Origin: CALBPI01 sp038521865
Lineage (GTDB): Bacteria > Pseudomonadota > Gammaproteobacteria > Steroidobacterales > Woeseiaceae
Direction of reading: 5' to 3'
Assembly: GCA_038521865.1 (NCBI GenBank)
Contig: JBCBKO010000001.1
Location: forward strand, 186,001-250,000
DNA: 64,000 nucleotides
Position 1 is the first letter of the stretch; every line of letters starts with the position of its first letter. This document shows positions 9,379 to 18,020 of the stretch, piece after piece. Under the pieces are notes generated by a model. The model saw nothing but the letters and a program-made list of their open reading frames with translations. It had not been told where the DNA came from and made no database searches. The position numbers were made by a program, and so were the translations under genes.

Positions 9379-10700
9379 TGCCCAACTCGTTCCGCAACGC
9401 GCTACTAAGCAGTGGATTTGTGCTGCTGGTCGGTTTCGCGATCGGAGCCTATTTCGGATTCGCTGTGTACGGGCTGCTGATCGCGATGTCGGGATTGTTT
9501 TTTCTCCAGTTGGGCCGAGTCCTGAGATTGGAGAGGACACTTAACAGCGGCCGGCGCGTCGCGGTGCCGGACGGCGACGGGGTCTGGGCGCGTGTACTCG
9601 CCGGTATCCACAGACAGCAGGTGCGCGTGCGCAAACACAAGGGCCGCTACCGTCGATTGATGAAAGAGGTCCGTCAATCGAGCAACTCGCTCCCGGATGC
9701 AATCGTTGTGCTGAATCTCGACCACGAGATTCAGCGTTTTAATAAAGCCGCCGAGCGCATAGTCGGATTGCAAAAACGGCGCGATCGCGATCAGCGCATC
9801 GACAACCTGTTGCGACACCCGGATTTCGTGGCCTTTCTGCGCGACGGTAAATTCGATGTGCCCATCATCATCCCGTCACCCAAGGGCGAGGATTGCTGGA
9901 TTTCTGTGCAGCTCGTGAATTCGGGGCAGGACAGTCGACTGCTGATTCTACGAGACGTAACCGAACGCACGCGCCTGTCACGTATGCGACGCGACTTCGT
10001 CGCGAATGCGTCGCACGAGCTTCGCACGCCGTTGACGGTCATCAGCGGATATCTCGAAGCGATGGAAGCGGATTCCATGCTTCGTGATGAGTGGGGCAAA
10101 CCGCTCGATGAGATGCATACGCAGTCGCAGCGGATGCGTCGGATGTTGGACGAGTTATTGGCGCTGTCGCAACTCGAGGCGAATACGCAGGCGAGTATGG
10201 AGCAGACGGTGGATCTTGCGACGGTGGTGCGCGACGCGGTAGCTATGCTGGAAACAGCGCATGCGGTCTCCATCGATCTCGATGACAATTTGTTTCTGCT
10301 CGGCGAGTACCCGGACATTACTTCTGTTGTCACTAATTTGATGTCCAATGCGATGCGCTACAGCGCCGCGGGCACCATGATCTCGGTGAGCTGGTCGATG
10401 ACCTCTGACGGGGGTGCACTGTGTGTCTGTGATGAAGGCGAAGGGATTGCAGAGGATGATATTCCTCGACTGACGGAACGCTTCTTCCGGGTGAATCGTG
10501 GTCGTGGCCGCGATTCGGGCGGTGTCGGCTTGGGTCTGGCGATTGTGAAGCACGCGCTGGCGCGCCATGACGCGACGTTGTCGGTGGAAAGTGAGCTTGG
10601 CGTAGGCAGCAAATTTCGGTGTCATTTCCCAATGGAACGAATTGTCAGTACTCCGGTCTCAGTAGCTGAAGTCAGCGGTGGGGCCAGTTCACACTTCTAG
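9378..10700 (+). CDS. phoR: Phosphate regulon sensor histidine kinase PhoR
   Basis: A 440-residue membrane sensor kinase starting with GTG at 9378, which shares its first base with the phoB stop. Two close transmembrane segments occupy about residues 10-48 with almost no periplasmic loop, as in PhoR. A PAS-like domain spans about 97-195. The HisKA domain has the phospho-acceptor His213 in ASHELRTPLT. The ATPase domain has an N box near 312-320 (TNLMSNAMRYS), a G1 box (DEGEGI) and GVGLGLAIVKH. It phosphorylates PhoB in low phosphate, under negative control by the Pst-PhoU complex. Confidence 0.95.
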   Translation: MPNSFRNALLSSGFVLLVGFAIGAYFGFAVYGLLIAMSGLFFLQLGRVLRLERTLNSGRRVAVPDGDGVWARVLAGIHRQQVRVRKHKGRYRRLMKEVRQSSNSLPDAIVVLNLDHEIQRFNKAAERIVGLQKRRDRDQRIDNLLRHPDFVAFLRDGKFDVPIIIPSPKGEDCWISVQLVNSGQDSRLLILRDVTERTRLSRMRRDFVANASHELRTPLTVISGYLEAMEADSMLRDEWGKPLDEMHTQSQRMRRMLDELLALSQLEANTQASMEQTVDLATVVRDAVAMLETAHAVSIDLDDNLFLLGEYPDITSVVTNLMSNAMRYSAAGTMISVSWSMTSDGGALCVCDEGEGIAEDDIPRLTERFFRVNRGRGRDSGGVGLGLAIVKHALARHDATLSVESELGVGSKFRCHFPMERIVSTPVSVAEVSGGASSHF

Positions 10701-10727
10701 TCGACGCCAATGCACGGGCTCCGACAC

Positions 10728-10736
10728 TGCTATAAT
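10728..10736 (+). promoter_or_regulatory. Extended -10 promoter before phoU
   Basis: TGCTATAAT carries a perfect -10 hexamer (10731-10736) plus the upstream TGn extension. It lies 55 bases before the chosen phoU start and 28 bases after phoR stops. No strong -35 is present at 17 bp, which is usual for extended -10 promoters. It would let phoU be expressed apart from phoBR. Confidence 0.5.
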
Positions 10737-10760
10737 CTCGCAATCTAAAGGGTTTTCTGA

Positions 10761-10779
10761 CTTTCGGTGGAACCGAAAG
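10761..10779 (+). promoter_or_regulatory. Perfect hairpin abutting the phoU ribosome-binding site
   Basis: CTTTCGGT (10761-10768) and ACCGAAAG (10772-10779) are perfect reverse complements around a 3-base GGA loop. The right arm ends at the first base of the GAGGGG ribosome site (10779-10784). There is no T-tract, so it is not a terminator. It could affect translation or RNA stability. Confidence 0.5.
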
Positions 10780-10790
10780 AGGGGCAGCAG

Positions 10791-11507
10791 ATGAATACGC
10801 TGGATTTGAACCACCATATCTCCAAGCGCTTCAATAAAGATCTTGAAGATCTTAGAAATAACGTGCTTGCGATGGGCGGGCTCGTGGAAACTCAGCTTGC
10901 CAAAGCCATCGATGCGGTGGTTTCGGGTAACAGCGAACTGGGATTGCGCGTCGCCCATGATGACTACAAGGTCAACAGTTTTGAGGTCTCGATCGACGAG
11001 GAGTGCAGCCGCATTCTCGCTACACGTGGCCCTACCGCTTCTGACCTGCGGCTGATCATCGCGATCGTTAAGACCATCACGGATCTTGAACGTATCGGCG
11101 ATGAGGCTGAGAAAATCGGTTTCCTGGCATCGAAACTGGCCAACATGGATCGACCTGCAGGTTCCTACAGCGAGTTGCGCACAATGGGTAACCTTGTCCG
11201 GGCAATGCTGAAGGCGTCGATGGATGCTTTCGCGCGTCTGGATGGCAGTGCGGCGCTCGAGGTTGTGAAAGACGATGAAGAAGTCGATAGGAACTACGAG
11301 ATGATCCAGCGACAGTGCATTACGTTCATGATGGAAGACCCGCGTACCATCCAGCGCGTGATGAATGTGACCTGGGCGGCTCGCTCGCTCGAGCGTATCG
11401 GTGATCACGCCAAGAATATTGGGGAATACGTCATCTACATGGTCCACGGCAAAGATGTGCGGCACACCGCAGTCGAAGATGTCGATCTTGATCTCATTGG
11501 TCGCTGA
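10791..11507 (+). CDS. phoU: Phosphate signalling protein PhoU
   Basis: 238 residues from the ATG at 10791, chosen because GAGGGG lies 6 bases upstream. A GTG at 10767 would add 8 residues but would put the hairpin inside the coding region. Two PhoU three-helix repeats are visible (about 10-110 and 110-220), each with the acidic metal-binding pattern (ERIGDEAEKI, ERIGDHAKNI). PhoU links the state of the Pst transporter to PhoR and represses the Pho regulon when phosphate is plentiful. Here it follows phoBR rather than pstB, from which it is separated by about 6 kb. Confidence 0.94.
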   Translation: MNTLDLNHHISKRFNKDLEDLRNNVLAMGGLVETQLAKAIDAVVSGNSELGLRVAHDDYKVNSFEVSIDEECSRILATRGPTASDLRLIIAIVKTITDLERIGDEAEKIGFLASKLANMDRPAGSYSELRTMGNLVRAMLKASMDAFARLDGSAALEVVKDDEEVDRNYEMIQRQCITFMMEDPRTIQRVMNVTWAARSLERIGDHAKNIGEYVIYMVHGKDVRHTAVEDVDLDLIGR

Positions 11508-11516
11508 GTCGAATTT

Positions 11517-12035
11517 TTGAGTCGAAGGCTGGCGAATTTCCTGACTTTCGGGGTCTGCGCCGCGTTGATGGCGTATGCCTTGTACTCCGAGCACGTGCTC
11601 GGCCTCTATCCATGCCCGCTGTGCATATTCCAGAGAATGGCTGTGATCGGACTGGGTCTGGTCGCACTGATTGCCGCGCTTCACAATCCAAAGGGCGGTG
11701 GTCGATATGTATATGCCGGCCTGGGTGCGCTACTCGGTGGGTTGGGGATGGCGGTCGCAGGGCGCCACGTCTGGCTTCAAAGCCTACCGGCTGATCAAGT
11801 GCCCTCTTGTGGGGGGGCGTCACTCGAGTACCTGATGGAGACTGTGGGATTCTTGAACGCGCTTAGTGAAATACTCACAGCATCTGGCGAGTGCGCAGAG
11901 GTCACGTGGCAATTTCTGTCACTCAGTATGCCAATGTGGGTGCTGATTTCGCTCGCCGCGTTGGTCAGCTGGTTTTTGCTGGCGAATGTGCGCTTCAGAG
12001 CCTCTCGCCGCGACCCCTCGGCAGGACTCGCCTAA
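11517..12035 (+). CDS. dsbB: Disulfide bond formation protein DsbB
   Basis: A 172-residue inner-membrane quinone reductase that reoxidises DsbA. It has four predicted membrane helices, the first redox pair Cys33-Cys36 (CPLC) after helix 1, and the second periplasmic pair Cys98 and Cys126 between helices 3 and 4. Arg40 (FQR) sits near the quinone site as in E. coli. It begins with TTG at 11517, nine bases after phoU stops; the next in-frame ATG would cut helix 1, so TTG is preferred. It faces the oppositely oriented dapE. Confidence 0.9.
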   Translation: MSRRLANFLTFGVCAALMAYALYSEHVLGLYPCPLCIFQRMAVIGLGLVALIAALHNPKGGGRYVYAGLGALLGGLGMAVAGRHVWLQSLPADQVPSCGGASLEYLMETVGFLNALSEILTASGECAEVTWQFLSLSMPMWVLISLAALVSWFLLANVRFRASRRDPSAGLA

Positions 12036-12045
12036 CGAGATTTCG

Positions 12046-13206
12046 TCAGTCGGACGACTGACTTCCCAACATTCGCACCATAATGCTTTCGTAGATATCT
12101 GCGAGCACACCGATATCCACCGTGCGGACATGTTCGTTCACTTTGTGAATGGACGCGTTGATCGGTCCGAGCTCCACAACATGAGTGCCCGTTGGTGCGA
12201 TGAATCGACCATCCGAGGTGCCACCCCCGGTCGAGAGTTCCGGGCGCCGCCCGGTGTGCTTGTCGATTGCGTCACTGACGGTATCGGTCAGCAACCCCGG
12301 GTGGGTGAGAAAAGGCTCGCCAGACAAGTGCCATTTCAGATCGAAGTCGATATCGAATCGCTCCAGAGTCTCGCGCACCAGTGTCTGCAACTCGGTGTAG
12401 TGCCACTCCGTTGAATAGCGGAAGTTAAATCGGCAGTAGAGAGTCGCGGGGGTCACATTTGGTGCGCCGGTGCCCGCTTCCAGCTGCACCACCTGGAACG
12501 TGGTGGGCGGGAAGTGATCGTTGCCGTCATCGAGCGGCAGCTTGTAGAGCGCATCGAGAACGGGAGCAAAATCCTGTATCGGATTGCGCGCGAGCTGCTG
12601 ATAAGCAACGTGACCTTGAATCCCCTTAATGGTGAGCATGCCGCTCATCGAACCTCGCCGACCGATACGGATGAGGTCACCCAAATCGCTCTGGCTGGAT
12701 GGCTCGCCCACAACACACCAGTCGATGTGTTCATCGCGGGCAGACAGCGTTTCCATCACCTTCAGCGTCCCGTCGCGTGCTGGCCCTTCCTCATCACTCG
12801 TGATCAGGAAAGCCAGCGATCCCCGCGTGTGCTGCCCAGAGGCAATAAAGCGCTCTGCGGCGATGGTCATGGCGGCCAGACTTGCCTTCATATCCGCGGC
12901 GCCGCGTCCATAGAGCAGACCGTCGGTTTCCACGGGCTGGAAGGGCGGTGTATTCCACTGCGAAAGGTCCCCCGGCGGCACCACGTCGGTGTGTCCTGCG
13001 AAGCAAAGTACCGGTGAGGTATCGCCGAGTCTCGCCCATAGGTTGTCTGTAGGTGCTGCTGGGTCACCGAAGCGCATGTACTCGCAGCGAAACCCGATGC
13101 TGCGAAGTCGGTCGCCGAGCAGATTCTGGCAACCCGCGTCTTCCGGTGTCACTGATTCGCGCTCAATGAGTTGGCGCGTTAGATCGATTGCGGCTTGGGC
13201 TGTCAT
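12046..13206 (-). CDS. dapE: Succinyl-diaminopimelate desuccinylase DapE
   Basis: 386 residues from the ATG at 13206 (protein begins MTAQAAIDLTRQLI); the frame stays open for 27 more codons upstream but those do not resemble the family. An M20 dinuclear zinc peptidase that hydrolyses N-succinyl-LL-diaminopimelate in lysine and peptidoglycan synthesis. Metal and catalytic motifs: AGHTDVVPPG, YGRGAADMKA, the TSDEEGPARDGT catalytic Glu, and the C-terminal GGGTSDGRF. It lies between dsbB and pstS on the opposite strand. Other DAP genes (dapD, dapC) are 5 kb away on the same strand. Confidence 0.95.
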   Translation of the reverse strand: MTAQAAIDLTRQLIERESVTPEDAGCQNLLGDRLRSIGFRCEYMRFGDPAAPTDNLWARLGDTSPVLCFAGHTDVVPPGDLSQWNTPPFQPVETDGLLYGRGAADMKASLAAMTIAAERFIASGQHTRGSLAFLITSDEEGPARDGTLKVMETLSARDEHIDWCVVGEPSSQSDLGDLIRIGRRGSMSGMLTIKGIQGHVAYQQLARNPIQDFAPVLDALYKLPLDDGNDHFPPTTFQVVQLEAGTGAPNVTPATLYCRFNFRYSTEWHYTELQTLVRETLERFDIDFDLKWHLSGEPFLTHPGLLTDTVSDAIDKHTGRRPELSTGGGTSDGRFIAPTGTHVVELGPINASIHKVNEHVRTVDIGVLADIYESIMVRMLGSQSSD

Positions 13207-13278
13207 GCGCGGAACATCGCATAAAACGCTGCGTTGCACAAACGCTCTGTCCCTTAATTTTCGCGAGCTTAGACGCGA

Positions 13279-13310
13279 CTGAAACAATTCCGTAATGTAG
13301 GGGCTATATC
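13279..13310 (+). promoter_or_regulatory. Candidate Pho box and -10 before pstS
   Basis: CTGAAAC (13279-13285), a 4-bp AT spacer, and CCGTAAT (13290-13296) form an 18-bp element that I count as 12 of 18 to the Pho box consensus. TATATC (13305-13310) follows after 8 bp and could act as -10. The position, in the dapE-pstS intergenic region upstream of the first pst gene, is right. The match is weaker than at phoB. Confidence 0.4.
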
Positions 13311-13343
13311 GTGCGCCAATAATCTAAGAGGGGGAGTCGCCAG

Positions 13344-14387
13344 GTGAGAGCGACGGTCGTATGGCTGTTCCTGAGCACAGTAGTGTTTTGCGGTGCGGCC
13401 ACAGCACAGGAGGGACGCGATTACATTGAAATCGTTGGATCCTCTACTGTTTTTCCATTTTCAACGGTTGTCGCAGAGCGATTCGGCCGCAGGTCTCAGT
13501 TCAAAACGCCGAAGGTCGAGGCCACAGGCTCGGGCGGTGGTTTCAAGCTGTTCTGCAACGGCATTGGGGTGAGCTATCCCGACATCACGAACAGCTCGCG
13601 CAGAGTCAAGGCATCAGAACTCAAGTTATGTGCCTCTAACGGCGTCTTTGATGTGGTGGAGGTGAAAGTCGGCTACGACGGTATCGTCATGGCGAATGCG
13701 GTGGGCGAGGAGCGAATGGCACTGACCCGCCGCCAGATCTGGCTGGCACTGGCCGAGCGTGTACCCGACCCCAGCGGCGCGGAACGATTGGTTGAGAATC
13801 CCTATGAGCGCTGGTCAGAGATCGACCCGAGTCTCCCGGACCGGCGGATCGAAGTACTCGGTCCGCCGCCGACCTCGGGGACGCGCGATGCGTTCGTCGA
13901 GTTGGCCATGGAAGGTGGGTGCTCGACGTTTTCTTGGATCGAGCATCTGGAGGAAAAGAACCCTGACGATTTCAAGAGTATTTGCCATACCGTTCGAGAG
14001 GACGGCTTATTCATCGAGGCCGGGGAGAACGACAACCTGATCGTTCAAAAGCTTAATGCCAACCCCGCCGCGCTCGGCATCTTTGGCTTCAGCTTTCTCG
14101 ATCAGAACGCGGAGAAGGTGCAGGGAGCGACTGTCGATGGATATTTGCCGACCTTCGGCAACATCGCCAACGGTTCCTATCCCGTCTCCAGACCGCTCTA
14201 CTTTTACGTGAAGCGTGCGCACGTCGACGTCATTCCGGGCCTGCGGGCATTCCTTGCCGAGTTTACAAGTCCACGTGCGTCGGGCGATGATGGGTATCTT
14301 GCAGACCGCGGTCTGATTCCACTTCCGTTATCGGAGCGTGCTCAAGTGCTTGCCAGCGTGCTCGCACTAAGCCCGGTACGTCTGTGA
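13344..14387 (+). CDS. pstS: Phosphate ABC transporter substrate-binding protein PstS
   Basis: 347 residues starting with GTG at 13344, preceded by a strong GAGGGGGAG site. The signal peptide covers about 1-21 (WLFLSTVVFCGAATA). The mature part begins with the PstS pattern IEIVGSSTVFPF that contacts phosphate, followed by TGSGGGFKLF, ITNSSRRVK and the PPPTSGTRDAF loop. It binds phosphate in the periplasm and delivers it to PstCA. It belongs to the PstS branch found with the long PstC/PstA permeases, as in Pseudomonas and many marine bacteria. First gene of pstSCAB. Confidence 0.93.
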   Translation: MRATVVWLFLSTVVFCGAATAQEGRDYIEIVGSSTVFPFSTVVAERFGRRSQFKTPKVEATGSGGGFKLFCNGIGVSYPDITNSSRRVKASELKLCASNGVFDVVEVKVGYDGIVMANAVGEERMALTRRQIWLALAERVPDPSGAERLVENPYERWSEIDPSLPDRRIEVLGPPPTSGTRDAFVELAMEGGCSTFSWIEHLEEKNPDDFKSICHTVREDGLFIEAGENDNLIVQKLNANPAALGIFGFSFLDQNAEKVQGATVDGYLPTFGNIANGSYPVSRPLYFYVKRAHVDVIPGLRAFLAEFTSPRASGDDGYLADRGLIPLPLSERAQVLASVLALSPVRL

Positions 14388-14412
14388 CGGCCAGGGTCCC
14401 GCTGGAGAAGTC

Positions 14413-15786
14413 ATGGAGCCATTGACGCTGATCATCATTGCCGCACTGTCTGGCAGCGTGCTGTATTACGTGGGTAGTCGGCGGGCACTCTCGATGGTGG
14501 ACCACCGCAAGCGCCTCACCTCCCTCCCAGGCTACTACGGCGTTTACTCGCTACTTTGGGTCGTGATCCCGGTACTGATGGTACTGCTGTTCTGGTCGAT
14601 TTTGTCGACTCGGGTTATCGAGTTGCGGATGAACCAAATGCTGCCGGCAGAGGTCATCGAACAGGCGGCCGGCAATGCCAGTCTGGCACTCAACGAGATA
14701 CGTAATGTGGCGTCCGGTGTCGCTGTCACCGATGATCCGGCCGTCATTGAACTAGCGGAACGCTATAACAATCTGAAGGCGACCGCTTCGCGTTTGTTGA
14801 CCGGATTCGTATTCGCACTAATCGCGGCGGGTGCGACGTTCAGTATCTGGCGCATCGGTCCGAAGTTCGCGGCTCGACACAGTGTCGAGCGATTCGTGCG
14901 TACACTGCTTTTTCTGGCTTCTTCGATCGCAGTGCTGACCACCGTCGGTATCGTCGCCTCAGTACTGGTTGAGGCGACTCGGTTTTTTGGCACGGTTCCG
15001 ATCACTGATTTTCTTTTCGGGCTTGAGTGGAGTCCGCAAACGGCGATTCGGGCCGATCAGGTAGGTGGGTCCGGCACATTCGGTGCGGTTCCCTTGTTTG
15101 CTGGAACCCTATTGATCACGGCGATAGCCATGATTATTGCAACACCGGTCGGGCTGATGACCGCCGTTTACCTGTCGGAGTATGCTCCGGAGTCATTCCG
15201 TTCCGTGGCCAAGCCACTGCTCGAGGTGCTTGCGGGTATTCCTACCGTGGTCTACGGCTTTTTTGCCGCCCTGACAGTAGCGCCAATATTACGCGAGATT
15301 GGTGGAGCGGTTGGACTCACCGTGGCGTCGGAGAGCGCGCTTGCAGCCGGGCTGGTGATGGGAATCATGATTATCCCTCTGATCTCTTCGCTATCGGACG
15401 ATGCGCTTACGGCGGTCCCGAGGACCATGAAAGACGGCTCGCTTGCACTTGGAGCAACGCGATCGGAGACCATTCGCCAGGTGCTGCTGCCTGCTGCGCT
15501 GCCTGGGATCGTAGGCGGTGTGCTCTTGGCGATGTCGAGAGCGATCGGCGAAACGATGATTGTCGTTATGGCCGCCGGATTGTCGGCGAATCTGACGGCG
15601 AACCCCTTCGAAGCCGTGACGACTGTCACTGTCCAGATCGTTACGTTGCTGATCGGTGATCAGGAGTTCGATAGCGCCAAGACTCTGGCGGCATTTGCAC
15701 TCGGCCTGTTGTTGTTCCTCGTGACCTTGGGGCTCAACGTCATTGGGTTGCGCGTCGTGCGCAAGTACAGAGAACAATATGAATAG
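14413..15786 (+). CDS. pstC: Phosphate ABC transporter permease PstC (long form)
   Basis: 457 residues, against about 320 in E. coli. The extra part is N-terminal: three hydrophobic segments (about 3-20, 42-66, 130-152) enclosing a roughly 60-residue polar stretch, before the canonical six-helix permease domain (about 160-455). The EAA-type cytoplasmic loop is at about 340-360 (ALGATRSETIRQVLLPAALPGIVGG). GGAG lies at a good distance before ATG 14413. It forms the membrane channel with PstA. Confidence 0.92.
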   Translation: MEPLTLIIIAALSGSVLYYVGSRRALSMVDHRKRLTSLPGYYGVYSLLWVVIPVLMVLLFWSILSTRVIELRMNQMLPAEVIEQAAGNASLALNEIRNVASGVAVTDDPAVIELAERYNNLKATASRLLTGFVFALIAAGATFSIWRIGPKFAARHSVERFVRTLLFLASSIAVLTTVGIVASVLVEATRFFGTVPITDFLFGLEWSPQTAIRADQVGGSGTFGAVPLFAGTLLITAIAMIIATPVGLMTAVYLSEYAPESFRSVAKPLLEVLAGIPTVVYGFFAALTVAPILREIGGAVGLTVASESALAAGLVMGIMIIPLISSLSDDALTAVPRTMKDGSLALGATRSETIRQVLLPAALPGIVGGVLLAMSRAIGETMIVVMAAGLSANLTANPFEAVTTVTVQIVTLLIGDQEFDSAKTLAAFALGLLLFLVTLGLNVIGLRVVRKYREQYE

Positions 15787-15798
15787 CCGAGCCTATTG

Positions 15799-17082
15799 AT
15801 GAGCGATATCAGTATCCAGGCCGCCGTAGAGAAAACGCTCAAGCGCCGCTATGCCCGTGAAAGACGGTTCCGCGCGTATGGTCTCGCCGCGGTACTCGTG
15901 GGCCTTGTATTTCTCGTCGCTTTTTTCGCGAATATCGTGAGCAACGGCGTGAGTGCGTTTCGCCAAACCGAAATCGTGTTGCCGGTGATCGTGAGTGCAG
16001 CTGACGTCGATCCAAAGGGAGATCGCAGTCTCGAGTCTTTGGAGGGCGGCGACTACGACATCGTCATTCGTGACTCGCTGGCCAGACTGTTCCTCGATGT
16101 GAAGACGCGTGTCGACAAACGCGCGGTGGGGGAGTTGGTCAGCGCTGAATCGAGCTTCCTCCTGCGCGAGCGGGTGCTCGAAGATCCTGACTTGATCGGC
16201 AAGCAAATCGAGTTGCGAGTACCTGCCAGTGCGAACATCGACATGTTGATCAAGGGCAATGTCGATCGCAGCCTCGATGAAGCGCAGCGGACTGTGAGTG
16301 ACCGCCAGATTCAATGGGTTGATGAGCTGAAAGCCCTCAACCGAATCTATACCCGTTTCAACACAGCTCTGTTTGTCAATGGTGACTCTCGTGATCCTGA
16401 GCTTGCCGGTATCCGCGGGGCCTTTATGGGTTCGGTTTACATGTTGCTGGTTACAGTCCTGCTCGCGTTTCCAATCGGTGTGGCTGCTGCGGTTTATCTT
16501 GAAGAATTTGCCCCGCGCAACCGGTGGACCGACCTGATCGAGGTGAATATCAACAACCTCGCCGCTGTGCCGTCCATTGTTTATGGTCTCCTCGGACTCG
16601 CGGTATTCATCAACTGGATGGGACTGCCGCGTTCAGCCCCACTGGTTGGTGGTCTGGTGCTCGCGCTCATGACGCTGCCGGTGGTCATCATTGCGGCGCG
16701 CGCTGCGATCAAGTCGGTGCCGCCGTCGATTCGAGAAGCTGCACTCGGCCTCGGAGCTTCTCAAGTGCAGACGGTATTCCAACACGTGGTGCCGCTCGCT
16801 TTACCGGGCATCCTTACTGGTACGATCATCGGTATGGCGCGTGCCCTCGGTGAAACTGCACCCTTGTTGATGATCGGTATGGTCGCGTTTATTGTGGACA
16901 TTCCGGGTAGTCCTTTGGAGCCAGCCACCGCGCTGCCGGTACAGGTATACTTGTGGGCCGACAGCCCGGAACGTGCGTTTGTAGAGAGAACCTCAGCGGC
17001 GATCATCGTTTTGCTGGGTTTCTTGCTGTTGATGAATCTCGTGGCTGTCTTGTTGCGGCGAAAATTTGAACGTTCCTGGTAG
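15799..17082 (+). CDS. pstA: Phosphate ABC transporter permease PstA (with DUF3333-type N-terminus)
   Basis: 427 residues from ATG 15799; a TTG immediately upstream is less likely. The protein has an N-terminal helix at about 27-50, a roughly 145-residue periplasmic insert of the kind called DUF3333, then the permease core (about 205-425) with the EAA loop (ALGLGASQVQTVFQHVVPLALPGI). E. coli PstA is about 296 residues and lacks the insert. It is the partner channel subunit of PstC. It ends about 50 bases before pstB. Confidence 0.92.
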   Translation: MSDISIQAAVEKTLKRRYARERRFRAYGLAAVLVGLVFLVAFFANIVSNGVSAFRQTEIVLPVIVSAADVDPKGDRSLESLEGGDYDIVIRDSLARLFLDVKTRVDKRAVGELVSAESSFLLRERVLEDPDLIGKQIELRVPASANIDMLIKGNVDRSLDEAQRTVSDRQIQWVDELKALNRIYTRFNTALFVNGDSRDPELAGIRGAFMGSVYMLLVTVLLAFPIGVAAAVYLEEFAPRNRWTDLIEVNINNLAAVPSIVYGLLGLAVFINWMGLPRSAPLVGGLVLALMTLPVVIIAARAAIKSVPPSIREAALGLGASQVQTVFQHVVPLALPGILTGTIIGMARALGETAPLLMIGMVAFIVDIPGSPLEPATALPVQVYLWADSPERAFVERTSAAIIVLLGFLLLMNLVAVLLRRKFERSW

Positions 17083-17134
17083 TGTGTGACGTTAGGAATA
17101 AGCGGTAAGCTTCGGTTTTATAGAGGTTTGAGTT

Positions 17135-18016
17135 GTGACTGAACTGACAATTGATCCATCTGCCGTAGCCGACTTGGCGCCTGACAGTGCGCAACGAGAA
17201 GTGAGTCGAACCCGCGACGCGCTGCCTCAGAGCAACTCGGTTGGCAGCCCCTTCGTGGTCGATCCGTATTTTCAGGCGCACAACGTGAATGTGTTCTACG
17301 GAGAAACCCAGGCGATCAAAAATGTGTCTCTGGAGATCGCCAGAAACGAAGTGATCGCGCTGATCGGACCGTCAGGGTGTGGCAAGTCGACCTTCCTCCG
17401 GTGCCTGAACCGGATGAATGACACGATCGACGGCGCACGGGTCGAGGGTCGTATCATGCTCGACCGTAAAGACATCTACGACCGTTCAATGGACGTCGTC
17501 GCGCTTCGTGCGCGGGTTGGGATGGTCTTTCAGAAACCGAATCCTTTTCCGAAGTCGATCTACGACAACATCGCCTACGGACCCAGACTGCACGGGCTCG
17601 CTCAAAATCGTGCCGACCTTGACGAGATCGTGCATACGAGTCTTGAGAAAGCGGGCCTCCTGACCGAGGTCAAAGATCGCCTGCATGACACCGGAACGAG
17701 TCTTTCAGGCGGTCAGCAGCAGCGCCTGTGTATCGCACGCACAATTGCAGTAAGCCCCGAAGTCATCCTCATGGATGAGCCTTGCTCGGCTTTGGATCCG
17801 ATCGCTACCGCCAAGATCGAAGACCTCATCGATGAGCTGCGCGAGAATTACGCGATTGTAATCGTCACGCACTCCATGCAGCAGGCTGCACGTGTGTCAC
17901 AGCGAACGGCTTACTTTCATCTCGGCGAGTTGATTGAGGTGGACGAGACCGACAAGGTGTTCACGAATCCGCAGCATCGACTGACCGAAGACTACATCAC
18001 AGGCCGTTTCGGCTAG
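17135..18016 (+). CDS. pstB: Phosphate ABC transporter ATP-binding protein PstB
   Basis: 293 residues from GTG 17135, with GAGG 8 bases upstream. Walker A is GPSGCGKST, the Q-loop is GMVFQKPNPF, the signature is LSGGQQQRLCIARTI, Walker B is VILMDEPCSALDP and the switch His is in VTHSMQQ. About 45 polar N-terminal residues precede the conserved start of the ATPase, longer than in E. coli; an internal start cannot be excluded. It energises phosphate uptake and contributes to PhoR signalling through PhoU. It is convergent with the ArsC/Spx-like gene, with only 4 bases between the two stops. Confidence 0.95.
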   Translation: MTELTIDPSAVADLAPDSAQREVSRTRDALPQSNSVGSPFVVDPYFQAHNVNVFYGETQAIKNVSLEIARNEVIALIGPSGCGKSTFLRCLNRMNDTIDGARVEGRIMLDRKDIYDRSMDVVALRARVGMVFQKPNPFPKSIYDNIAYGPRLHGLAQNRADLDEIVHTSLEKAGLLTEVKDRLHDTGTSLSGGQQQRLCIARTIAVSPEVILMDEPCSALDPIATAKIEDLIDELRENYAIVIVTHSMQQAARVSQRTAYFHLGELIEVDETDKVFTNPQHRLTEDYITGRFG

Positions 18017-18020
18017 CGGT

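Noticed and set aside
10689..11684. 331-codon minus-strand frame opposite phoU
   Set aside because: PhoU on the plus strand is conserved over its full length; the antisense frame has no motif or ribosome site.
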